NCBI GenBank assembly: GCA_001856825.1
Contig: ATMD01000003.1
Span: forward strand, 27,796 to 91,795
Direction: 5' to 3'
DNA length: 64,000 bases
Source: Thermoplasmatales archaeon I-plasma
GTDB taxonomy: Archaea > Thermoplasmatota > Thermoplasmata > Thermoplasmatales > GCA-001856825
The notes beneath the pieces were generated by a model, which did no database searches, had not been told where the DNA came from, and saw only the letters and a list, made by a program, of their open reading frames with translations. Each line of letters opens with the position of its first letter. The stretch's first letter is position 1. Of this stretch, positions 7,063 to 14,278 are shown piece by piece. Both the position numbers and the translations under genes were made by a program.

Positions 7063-7736
7063 GTGCTCTCTATTGATATATTGCTCCAGGCAGAAACGCC
7101 TATACCTTATAACTATCAGTACGAGCTCTATTCAGCCATCCAGTCTGGAATTAGTACTCGTAGCCCGGACATCTCAGCGCTCATACACAGCAGTAAGGGA
7201 GTACCACTACTCAATATGAGCGCCCTGCTTCCATTGAAATTCAACGGAGCACCCAGGTGGCAGAATGCAAGAGTGTTTGCCCTAGTTATCAACCCAACCA
7301 ATCAAGACGTTGCTGATGCGGTCTCAGCGATCCCGGGCCTTCTAATATTGAAACATTGGTGTGTATTGGGCAGGTGCCGGAGCATGGTCATTGTGAACTT
7401 GCCATTGATGTCATTCGGTTCATGGTAATGGGTCAGGGAAGGAAGTTTTACGGAACATCGATTTTTGATGGATTCTCCTCATTCGCGAAGCATAAAGGAT
7501 TATTAGTCAGTCTTGAATATAGTATTGGAGGAAACAGAAATGACGATGTACTGCGGTTGGTGTTACCGGGAAATGGAAAGGCATACGAAAACTCTGAATG
7601 TATATGGTCGCGATGGCTCGGTCAAAAAAAAAATAGCGTAGTGGTCTACAGATGCCCGTACGACCATCTCGAAACAATCAACTCAACGCAAAAGATAGTA
7701 CCCAAAGCAAATCCATACCCGAAGGCGAATATTTGA
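7063..7736 (+). pseudogene. decayed cas6-like gene (frameshifted, truncated)
   Basis: Two overlapping frames together resemble the N-terminal half of Cas6, the CRISPR RNA endoribonuclease. The first (to about 7340) has the hallmark IPYNYQYELYSAIQ near its start, then a D-x-x-ALIHSSKG segment and an ARVFALVINP strand, in the same order as in archaeal Cas6. The homologous reading then moves to another frame (by about 7340-7356) and continues with CELAIDVIRFM and a KFYGTSIF segment to a stop at 7734-7736. The C-terminal half with the glycine-rich loop is missing. The likely start is GTG 7048 or 7063, with a TATA-like TTTATATT near 7018. No CRISPR array or other cas gene is in the window, so this is probably a remnant. 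Confidence 0.55.
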
Positions 7737-7762
7737 CTTTTCTTCCAGGTTCCTTGACAAGA

Positions 7763-7835
7763 TCTTCCCACATAGGTTCGTACCGTCATCTCTGAGTTTA
7801 GAGCCTAGTATGCTTATCCATTACACCACGGAGTG
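7763..7835 (-). pseudogene. degenerate tRNA with CUA-type anticodon, tRNA-Glu-like 5' half
   Basis: On the minus strand, 73 nt can be laid out with exact tRNA arm lengths: acceptor CACTCCG with TGGGAAG (five of seven pairs counting G-U), D stem GTGT/GCAT, anticodon stem CTAGG/CTCAG (one mismatch) with loop CTCTAAA, giving anticodon CTA, and a T loop TACGAAC whose stem hardly pairs. The 5' half closely resembles the tRNA-Glu(CTC) at 28226 (shared CTCCG, TGGTGTA, AAGCATA and CTCT loop start); the anticodon differs by one base. The poor 3' half argues for a decayed gene or recombination scar. An active amber-type tRNA is not excluded. Confidence 0.45.
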
Positions 7836-7978
7836 ATAGCACAGATTAGAATAGTACTCTGGACTTGTTTTTAATCATTCTATGGGGTATTTACAACACT
7901 TCTCAAGTATTTTAGAAGTAAACACAATGCGCTCTTGGATAAAGTTGAAATACTTATTTCAGATTAAATAGCATTCAT

Positions 7979-8209
7979 ATGACAACCGGTGCAAGCGAAA
8001 TTGCTCAGGAATTGCTCAAAACTAATGGAGGCAGTTCGGGTTATAGGGTTGTCGATCTCAAACCATTGAAGGAATACGCGCTGACATTGGACGATCCGTT
8101 GAAGTCTCTTATTCTGCGCCAACCTGATACCATGCTCGGTGACGAGTTTGCAATCAAGGCGGGTCAATGGTCCGAAATAGCTAAAATAATGTACGGTAAA
8201 CACCACTGA
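7979..8209 (+). CDS. small hypothetical protein
   Basis: A 76-residue soluble protein, with no recognised family. A TATA-like AATACTTATT about 26 nt upstream of the ATG fits the leaderless promoter layout seen throughout the window, which supports the start and the gene. It stands alone between the tRNA-like remnant and the convergent integrase gene, a place where integrated elements often carry a small regulator, but no helix-turn-helix is evident. Confidence 0.5.
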   Translation: MTTGASEIAQELLKTNGGSSGYRVVDLKPLKEYALTLDDPLKSLILRQPDTMLGDEFAIKAGQWSEIAKIMYGKHH

Positions 8210-8266
8210 AATATATCATTCTCAGGATTGAGTGCGCCTATAAATCATTCCTATAAGGAATTGATA

Positions 8267-9622
8267 CTAGAATAGTTTGTACTCCATTATGGTTTTCTTC
8301 ATTATTGACTTGCCTCCGGAAATGGAACTGACAAATTCCCATCCTTGTTCTAGGAGCGAAGGGATTTCGTTATCGTTAATTACTTTCTGTTCTACCCTGT
8401 TAGTCGGTTGAGAATTATATTTGTCTTGATTATCTTTAGCAGTTCTTTCACGAATTAGTTTGACCAGTTCATCGGTAGGCATTTCCTCCAAATTCATCTT
8501 TTCAATCTCTTCTTTTTCAAATCCCGCGAGCATCAAGAACTTCCGGTTTGTTCCAATGTTGCGGTCCTCTACTATAGTTAAATGTTCTGTTTCTATATAC
8601 TGGCAACACTTCGAAAAGGCATTTCTCATTTCCTCCCTCATATCGGGTGGGAGAACTTTGTTGGTGCTGTATCTTGCAGATATATCTCCCATATGTCCGG
8701 CCCAATACTCTCTCCAGTTGTGTGGAATGATCTTCTTCATCTCCGCCATTTCCAAGGCTGTTTCAAAATACGACCTAAATACGTAAGGACGAAGTTCAAA
8801 ACCAGACTTCCTCAATGCATACCTCGTATCTCTCGTAATATCGTTTGTTGCGACCACTCCGTTATCCCGTTTAGACCTTCCCCGCGGAGCTATGGTTATC
8901 AAGGGAGATTCTTTATCCAATTTTTCACCAGTCCTGATCCTCAAATTAAGATAGGTCGAAAGGTATTTCAGCCCCTCCGAGGGTATGAATGTAAAGTACT
9001 TGTGCCCTTTCTTCGAGAGTTGGGCAACCGTTGGCTTCACCTGTCGTACAACTATAGCCGCAGGGACTTTTGAAAACTCGACGCCATCAGACTCTATGCT
9101 TATTCCCTCAACGTCCTTAATTCTAAGTGCGTCGGAACCATTGTAATTTCCGAGAGATTCGGGTCTCAGTCCGGAAAAGGCCAGTAAGGATATGATAGCC
9201 TTTGCCCTCGGTGTTGCGTTGCGAAGCACCAGTGCTACCGCAGATTGCGATGGTACTTCTTCGTCGTACAGGGTGGGAGACAGATTCGCCCCCGGTATTT
9301 TCACGGATCTTAAGTTAGGGTTAACATCGTTGAAGAAGCACCATGAGTTCAGCACTTTCTTGAACCTTACGACATATGAACCAGCCTTGGGTCTCTCCCC
9401 TGCCATCTGCCTGTCGACAAAGTCCATAAAACTCCGGCGCAGTCCACCATTCGCTGCATCTTCGATTATTTTTTCAGGGGTTGTTTTGTTGATAAAACAA
9501 TACAGCCCAAGAGTCCTTAAATATACATCACCAGTGACCAACGCACCTTTCTGGACGTTGTGATACCAGCGAGCCAATTCAGGGTCGTTCAGGAAGTTTG
9601 CATACTTCCGCTTTTTGGTCAC
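8267..9622 (-). CDS. tyrosine recombinase / integrase
   Basis: A 451-residue site-specific recombinase. The catalytic residues are visible: Arg153 in FSGLRPESLGN, box II as RPYVFRSYF with Arg283 (Tyr in place of the usual His), His310 in WAGHMGD, and the nucleophile Tyr318 in ARYST. The N-terminal about 125 residues form a SAM-like DNA-binding domain, and about 120 residues follow the tyrosine. The GTG start at 9622 has a TATA box (ATTTATATA, near 9645-9653) about 27 nt upstream, so the mRNA is probably leaderless. The gene starts 58 nt from the 3' end of tRNA-Val, as expected for an element integrated at that tRNA gene. Confidence 0.9.
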   Translation of the reverse strand: MTKKRKYANFLNDPELARWYHNVQKGALVTGDVYLRTLGLYCFINKTTPEKIIEDAANGGLRRSFMDFVDRQMAGERPKAGSYVVRFKKVLNSWCFFNDVNPNLRSVKIPGANLSPTLYDEEVPSQSAVALVLRNATPRAKAIISLLAFSGLRPESLGNYNGSDALRIKDVEGISIESDGVEFSKVPAAIVVRQVKPTVAQLSKKGHKYFTFIPSEGLKYLSTYLNLRIRTGEKLDKESPLITIAPRGRSKRDNGVVATNDITRDTRYALRKSGFELRPYVFRSYFETALEMAEMKKIIPHNWREYWAGHMGDISARYSTNKVLPPDMREEMRNAFSKCCQYIETEHLTIVEDRNIGTNRKFLMLAGFEKEEIEKMNLEEMPTDELVKLIRERTAKDNQDKYNSQPTNRVEQKVINDNEIPSLLEQGWEFVSSISGGKSIMKKTIMEYKLF

Positions 9623-9679
9623 AATTGCTTATAGAAGGGGGGTATATAAATATGAGCAGGATTCAGTTCGGTATCGCAA

Positions 9680-9752
9680 TGGGCCCGACCGGATTCGAAC
9701 CGGTGGTCTCCTCCGTGTCAGGGAGACGTCATAGCCGCTAGACCACGAGCCC
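9680..9752 (-). tRNA. tRNA-Val (anticodon GAC)
   Basis: A complete cloverleaf on the minus strand: acceptor GGGCTCG/CGGGCCC, anticodon stem TCTCC/GGAGG with loop CTGACAC (anticodon GAC, valine), T loop TTCGAAT with a paired stem, and discriminator A at 9680. CCA is not encoded. A TATA-like ATTATTTA lies about 25 nt upstream of the 5' end, between this gene and the dioxygenase gene. The 3' end faces the integrase and is the probable attachment site; no second copy of the 3' half was found in the window. Confidence 0.95.
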
Positions 9753-9791
9753 TTATTCGTCAGTATTGCGTAAATAATAATTTTTTCTTTC

Positions 9792-10562
9792 CTAGTTTGC
9801 TGTCGCAAGCAACATTCCAAAGTATTCCTGCAAGTAATAGTAGTGGAACTTTGGAACCAAATTTCCACGTCTTGTAAATCCGTAGAACATTAGCAAATTC
9901 CAGTAGCTGTCTGGTCTAGCTTCCTTTATGTAATCCTCATCCAGCTTGATGAGTTCGTCAAATCTGTTCTTCCTAATTGCATTGATGACCAAGTTATCAT
10001 ACTTCTTAGCTTTTGAGCTGAAACCGTATGGACCCGTCTTGGAATGTGTATGTGCTTGATCCGCACTGAATACCACGGATACGTCTTTATCGACCTTTGA
10101 TACAGCATCGTACATCTTTGCACCAAGCTCTATGAGTAATTCCCTTCTTGGGGTCCTCCATTGACCCAGTATAGAAACATTCTTCTTGCAGAAGAATGTA
10201 AGTGGGATTAGGCTCCCGAAATCAATTGGAAATGTGGAAAGTTCACCCTCCGTGGTGATGAAGCCCGTTTCTACGAAATACCTTGATGCCTTGAACAGTT
10301 GAGAATTTAGTTCCCTATCCGTCTGAAATCCTCCCTTTAGAATATTCTTGCCAATCGTATATTTGCCAGCAAGATACTGCGTGTTTATTACAGGAATGCC
10401 ATTCGGAATTCTGAGAAAGTGGGGGCTTATTATAAGTATAGTTTGTGATGAATCATTTTTTGTAGCATTCGTGATTGCCTTGTTCATTATCCTGCTTTCC
10501 TCGTTAGGGAATGAAAGGATCTCATCTCCATGAGGAATCAGATAGGTTCTATGTAACACCAT
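9792..10562 (-). CDS. LigB/class III extradiol dioxygenase-like protein
   Basis: A 256-residue protein resembling the catalytic subunit of class III extradiol dioxygenases: an N-terminal LIPHGDEIL with the metal-ligand His, a second ISPH segment near residue 47, and a conserved F-x-x-D-x-x-L region (FQTDRELNSQLF). A later AHTH lies near residues 167-172. These enzymes use Fe(II) to cleave catecholic rings, but this archaeal branch has no established substrate. The ATG directly follows the NreA stop codon, so it is the last gene of a ubiE, trm112-like, nreA operon; a repair- or quinone-linked role is inference from that. Confidence 0.65.
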   Translation of the reverse strand: MVLHRTYLIPHGDEILSFPNEESRIMNKAITNATKNDSSQTILIISPHFLRIPNGIPVINTQYLAGKYTIGKNILKGGFQTDRELNSQLFKASRYFVETGFITTEGELSTFPIDFGSLIPLTFFCKKNVSILGQWRTPRRELLIELGAKMYDAVSKVDKDVSVVFSADQAHTHSKTGPYGFSSKAKKYDNLVINAIRKNRFDELIKLDEDYIKEARPDSYWNLLMFYGFTRRGNLVPKFHYYYLQEYFGMLLATAN

Positions 10563-11792
10563 CTACATCACGTAATCACTTATCTTCCTTTGAAGCTTAA
10601 TCATTTGGTATGTTTTGCTAAAGTGCCTTAAGTCCTTATTCCTCCTGACCTTTATAATCTCAAAAAATTGGTCAATTCCATCGAGGTAGTTCTCTGTCTG
10701 CATTGCGGATTTTACATTTTCCCTGACCTGCCATACCCCTAACGGCATCGTGTAATCTCCATCAATAAACCTTATGACCAGAATGTTCCCCTTCCTCTCT
10801 TTCTTTTTAAGAAATTCAAGGATTGGCAATTTTGCAGCAAAGAAGGCGCCTCCGATCACTGGATTAGTCACCATTCTGCCAGGTCTCTCATAATCTCCCT
10901 CGGCGCCTGACTCCCTTGGTCCTGTCCAAACTGAACCGTTGTTCCAGTTCTCTATCATCTCGAACGAATAGTCCCCAGGGCTGATGAGAATGTAATATTC
11001 ATTCCCAATCCTCCTGAAATGGAAATACAAGTGCCCTTCAACTTCACTGAAGTTCCTGACAAGTTGTATTATTTGGTCTGAGAGTATCTTATCCACAGCA
11101 GTTATGGACCACCTTGTAGGTACTATTTTCCTGTGCCTGGTCTTTCCTATCATCCCCGCTGAAAACAATTTTTCTATAGTGTATATGGAAGTTTCTGGGT
11201 ACAGCAATTCAAGGGCATCGACCGTTTTCAGGTCGGTATCATAATATATCTTCTCAACAGACGGATGGGATGGCGAGCTCTCATGATAAAATCTTTTGGC
11301 GTATCCACCAGGTCCGAATGGTTGGGATTCAGCCGAGAAATCTATCTTCCTTTCTGTAGAGGAATATTCTATCTCGCTGAATACTGGCTTTGCAGAGAGT
11401 ATCAAGTCATGTATTTCGAGAAGGTAATTGTTCGGGTCTGCAGGTGAAGAAACGGGAAGGACCTTGTAACCCCTATAAAGGGAAAAACGCATCCTTGCTA
11501 TATCATCGACTGTCATCTTTCCCCAGAGATCCGGTCTTTCGTATATTTCAGTATCCCCCCTCATTGTGGGAAGTGCAGGTCCGATGCGCACCTTCGGGTA
11601 TCCATAATGGCCTACGAATATTGACGGCGGGCTGTCGCCAGACACGCTGTTAACGTCTACCTTTATCCCCTGGGCGATGTAAACTTTCGATACTATAGGG
11701 CATGCGGTCTTGCCGCATAACAGCTTTGCACCCTTGCACCTTATGCACAAGCTGACAGGGATGCCCCTTAGCTCTTCATCGATGTTCATCAT
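10563..11792 (-). CDS. nreA: NreA-type DNA repair protein
   Basis: A 409-residue protein of the archaeal Nre family (DUF650/DUF651). The N-terminal cysteine cluster CIRCKGAKLLCGKTAC (residues about 16-31) suits metal binding, and the FVGHYGYPKVRIGP segment is typical. It ends with QRKISDYV, which fits the PCNA-interacting pattern Q-x-x-(I/L/M)-x-x-(F/Y). Nre proteins are known to contribute to DNA damage tolerance and to bind PCNA through such C-terminal motifs. The start overlaps the Trm112-like stop (ATGA), and the dioxygenase-like gene follows without a gap. Confidence 0.85.
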   Translation of the reverse strand: MMNIDEELRGIPVSLCIRCKGAKLLCGKTACPIVSKVYIAQGIKVDVNSVSGDSPPSIFVGHYGYPKVRIGPALPTMRGDTEIYERPDLWGKMTVDDIARMRFSLYRGYKVLPVSSPADPNNYLLEIHDLILSAKPVFSEIEYSSTERKIDFSAESQPFGPGGYAKRFYHESSPSHPSVEKIYYDTDLKTVDALELLYPETSIYTIEKLFSAGMIGKTRHRKIVPTRWSITAVDKILSDQIIQLVRNFSEVEGHLYFHFRRIGNEYYILISPGDYSFEMIENWNNGSVWTGPRESGAEGDYERPGRMVTNPVIGGAFFAAKLPILEFLKKKERKGNILVIRFIDGDYTMPLGVWQVRENVKSAMQTENYLDGIDQFFEIIKVRRNKDLRHFSKTYQMIKLQRKISDYVM

Positions 11793-11962
11793 TCTGGAGG
11801 AAGCAGGTTAGGTATCCCTTCTTCGATCGGGTACTTGTTGTGGCATTTCACACATTCCAAAACGCCGGATATTATCTCATCCCCCTCAACCCTATCAATC
11901 TTCAAGGTAAGGTCTTCCTTGCATACCGGACAGCAGATGATGTCAAGAAGATCCTTTTTCAT
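11789..11962 (-). CDS. Trm112-like mini-protein
   Basis: A 57-residue protein. It begins MKKDLLDIICCPVCKEDL, has a second pair CVKC (residues about 39-42), and ends with YPIEEGIPNLLPPE. This is the Trm112 pattern: LLDIL-x-CP-x-C near the start and (F/Y)PI-x-(E/D)GIP-x-(M/L)LP at the end. Trm112 proteins are small zinc-binding activators that stabilise SAM-dependent methyltransferases. A UbiE-type methyltransferase lies 56 nt upstream in the same direction and NreA overlaps it by 4 nt, so the methyltransferase is an obvious candidate partner. Confidence 0.85.
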   Translation of the reverse strand: MKKDLLDIICCPVCKEDLTLKIDRVEGDEIISGVLECVKCHNKYPIEEGIPNLLPPE

Positions 11963-12018
11963 GATTTCAGAACAGTTCTATCAATTAATACGTTGTGGCG
12001 TGTTTTGATGAGGAATTA

Positions 12019-12669
12019 TCATTTCCTTCCATATACAATAGCAGCAGAAGGGGAGGCAAACCTCCTGATATTTACGTCCCTGAACCCTGCAGTCTTCATC
12101 TCTTCGGCCACAATCTCAGGCGTCTTGAAATTCTTGACTGTATTTGATAAGTATCCATAGGAATCAGAAGATGAAACAAGCTTCGCGATTACTGGAAGTA
12201 TTCTATAAAAGTACAGGGAAAAGAAGCTTGAAACTATCTTCCTCTTTTCTGGGAAAGCGTCCAAGTTTGCCATAATACCACCTTCTTTGAGTGTCCTGAA
12301 CCCCTCGCTAAAATAGCCCTTTGTGGAAGGAAGGTTCCTTAACACGAAGGAAGAAACGATGGCATCGAAAGTTCCGTCCTTTATCGGCATCTGCGTTGCA
12401 GATGCGAGGAGTAATTTTCCCTTGTTCCTGTTCAGGGCCATCATCTCCTTCGTCACGTCGAGTCCTATGAAATCCCTCTTGAATTCTGCAAGACTCTCAA
12501 GCTTTCCCGTCCCAGTTCCCACATCAAGTATTTTCGCTCCAAGGGGAATCATCCTCAGAAGGGTCAGCCGCCAGAAGACATCCATCCCTAGTGACATGTA
12601 GGTATTCATCTTGTCGTAGATGGAAGGTATTTCCTTGAATACCGCCTTTACTTTTTCAACTTCTGGCAT
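12019..12669 (-). CDS. UbiE/MenG-type methyltransferase
   Basis: A 216-residue class I SAM methyltransferase with motif I ILDVGTGTGKL (residues about 47-57), an acidic IGLDVT strand, the ATQMPIKDGTFDAIVSSFVLRNL block typical of the UbiE/COQ5 family, and ASPSAAIVYGRK at the end, matching the family's (H)xG closing strand. The family methylates (demethyl)menaquinone or ubiquinone precursors. A UbiA-type prenyltransferase gene lies nearby (13372), so a role in (thermoplasma)quinone synthesis is likely, though the family also contains enzymes with other substrates. It is the first gene of a minus-strand operon and is divergent from pyrH across 38 nt of promoter DNA. Confidence 0.75.
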   Translation of the reverse strand: MPEVEKVKAVFKEIPSIYDKMNTYMSLGMDVFWRLTLLRMIPLGAKILDVGTGTGKLESLAEFKRDFIGLDVTKEMMALNRNKGKLLLASATQMPIKDGTFDAIVSSFVLRNLPSTKGYFSEGFRTLKEGGIMANLDAFPEKRKIVSSFFSLYFYRILPVIAKLVSSSDSYGYLSNTVKNFKTPEIVAEEMKTAGFRDVNIRRFASPSAAIVYGRK

Positions 12670-12707
12670 TTATTCATGAAAGTTTTTATTCTATTATATC
12701 TTATTGA

Positions 12708-13367
12708 GTGGTGAGCGGGCCGGTTATCAGTTTGGGCGGTTCTATCTTCTCAAAGACTGATGAAAAGTATCTCCTGGATTTCATTGGAAGAATGAGAAAG
12801 GAAGAAGGGTATGCACTTGTCGTAGGCGGAGGGCCAATCGCTAGGGACGAAATATCCATCCTCAGGAAGATGGGCGCAAAGGAGTACTACCTGGACATGA
12901 TGGGAATACAGGCAACTCGATTGAATGCAACAATGGTTTCTCTTGCGCTTGGAAACCTCATGGAAGTTCCAAAGTCCATTGATGAAGCGGTCAGGCAGAT
13001 GAACCTTTATAGACGTGTTATAATGGGCGGGACGGAGCCCGGGCATACAACAGACGCAGTAACACTTCTCCTTGCAGAAGCCCTGAACAGGGACACTGTT
13101 GTCAATGTGACAAACGTTGACTATCTGTACGATAGGGACCCCAAGGTCAAGGGGGCGAGAAAGATTGAGAAGATATCCTATTCGTCTGCAATAAAGATGA
13201 TAGCTTCAGAAAAGAGGAGGGCTGGAGAAAATTTCCCGCTTGATATCCTTTCAATAAACATAGCCAGGAGAAGCAATATCAAGATCAAGATGGTATCTTT
13301 CAGGGACACATCCAATGCTTTTAATGCCATAGAAGGAAGGAAATTCAGGGGAACTACTGTTTCTTGA
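12708..13367 (+). CDS. pyrH: UMP kinase, archaeal type
   Basis: A 219-residue amino-acid-kinase-fold enzyme: an N-terminal SLGGSIF, VVGGGPIARDE (residues about 38-48), GTEPGHTTDAVTLLLAE and a VTNVDYLYDRDPK signature. These fit the archaeal PyrH subgroup that phosphorylates UMP to UDP. Tandem GTG codons at 12708 and 12711 are the likely starts. The 38 nt between this gene and the divergent methyltransferase gene must contain both promoters, with AT-rich TATA-like runs on the plus strand near 12682-12700. Confidence 0.9.
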   Translation: MVSGPVISLGGSIFSKTDEKYLLDFIGRMRKEEGYALVVGGGPIARDEISILRKMGAKEYYLDMMGIQATRLNATMVSLALGNLMEVPKSIDEAVRQMNLYRRVIMGGTEPGHTTDAVTLLLAEALNRDTVVNVTNVDYLYDRDPKVKGARKIEKISYSSAIKMIASEKRRAGENFPLDILSINIARRSNIKIKMVSFRDTSNAFNAIEGRKFRGTTVS

Positions 13368-13371
13368 TTGC

Positions 13372-14208
13372 CTATCCTGCCACTAAAAGCAAGGTGACGA
13401 CCACAGCCACGGTGAAGAGAAAGTGCAGTGCGACTGAATAGTTGGTCTGTCTTGCGATCTTAATTGCTGACCTTGGTAGGAAGGCTAAATGAATCAGGGA
13501 AGCTACAAATACTACGATGGAGGCGATCTCAAAGCTCCTCTCTACTGAAATCATGATTGAAGCGGTTATTATCATTATGGGGTAAACTATCTTGAACATC
13601 CTTACTCTCCTTCCCCCTTCCCTGTCTTCCGGTAGATGATGGAGGTACCTGATGGACGAAGCAAGAAGGCCCAGGCTCAGGGAAACAAGAATCGCATCAA
13701 GGCCAACGCTGTAACCCAAGGCAATAATTGTCCCAAGGACGGGAAATGGACCGAAGGAAAAAAACGTTGCAATCTCTCCTATACCTCTGGCCCCCAGTTT
13801 TATGGGTGGTACGACGTAAAGCAGCGAAAGAAATACAGCTGTAAGTCCAAGGGTTAAAAGCAGGATGCTCCTGGTCAGGTACACAACCAGCAGTCCTACA
13901 ACAACTGCTAATGTCATCATTGCAAGAAAGCCGTATCTTATGGTCTTTGGTCTAACCCCAAGTTTCTCTATGAAATACGAACCAAGTGGATAGACGGTAT
14001 CTTCGTTCCTTAAAGGTCTTGAGTTTGAGTGGTCGAAGTAATCCATTGCGAGATTCATGCCTGCCTGCATGGATATTGTGACTACAAGGAGAAGGGGGAC
14101 TAGGTAGGAGAATCTAAAGTTGGAAAATGCCCATCCAATAAGAACTGGGCTTATGCTGGTGAAGTATATCGGTGCCTTCAGTCCCTTTATAAAATCCCAT
14201 ATCTTCAT
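13372..14208 (-). CDS. UbiA-superfamily prenyltransferase (MenA-like)
   Basis: A 278-residue integral membrane protein with about eight hydrophobic helices. The first catalytic loop is NLAMDYFDHSNSR (residues 52-64), a variant of the aspartate-rich NxxxDxxxD motif; the second loop is LPEDREGGRR (about 193-202). The family transfers a polyprenyl chain to an aromatic acceptor, in this setting most likely a naphthoate for menaquinone-type quinones. It converges on pyrH with only 4 nt between the stops. Confidence 0.8.
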   Translation of the reverse strand: MKIWDFIKGLKAPIYFTSISPVLIGWAFSNFRFSYLVPLLLVVTISMQAGMNLAMDYFDHSNSRPLRNEDTVYPLGSYFIEKLGVRPKTIRYGFLAMMTLAVVVGLLVVYLTRSILLLTLGLTAVFLSLLYVVPPIKLGARGIGEIATFFSFGPFPVLGTIIALGYSVGLDAILVSLSLGLLASSIRYLHHLPEDREGGRRVRMFKIVYPIMIITASIMISVERSFEIASIVVFVASLIHLAFLPRSAIKIARQTNYSVALHFLFTVAVVVTLLLVAG

Positions 14209-14278
14209 TTTCCAAGGTTAATCCGTTAGGCCCATAATTACATTTTCTGATTTATTCCTTAACGCACATTTTCATCAA

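Noticed and set aside
7763..7835. The CTCTAAA anticodon loop as a pyrrolysine tRNA.
   Set aside because: tRNA-Pyl has a very small D loop and other special features; here the D arm is canonical and similar to tRNA-Glu, and no pylS-like gene is in the window.
1..9680. Search for a second copy of the tRNA-Val 3' half as the far attachment site.
   Set aside because: No convincing repeat of the 3' end of tRNA-Val was found to the left of the integrase by eye, so the far boundary cannot be placed.
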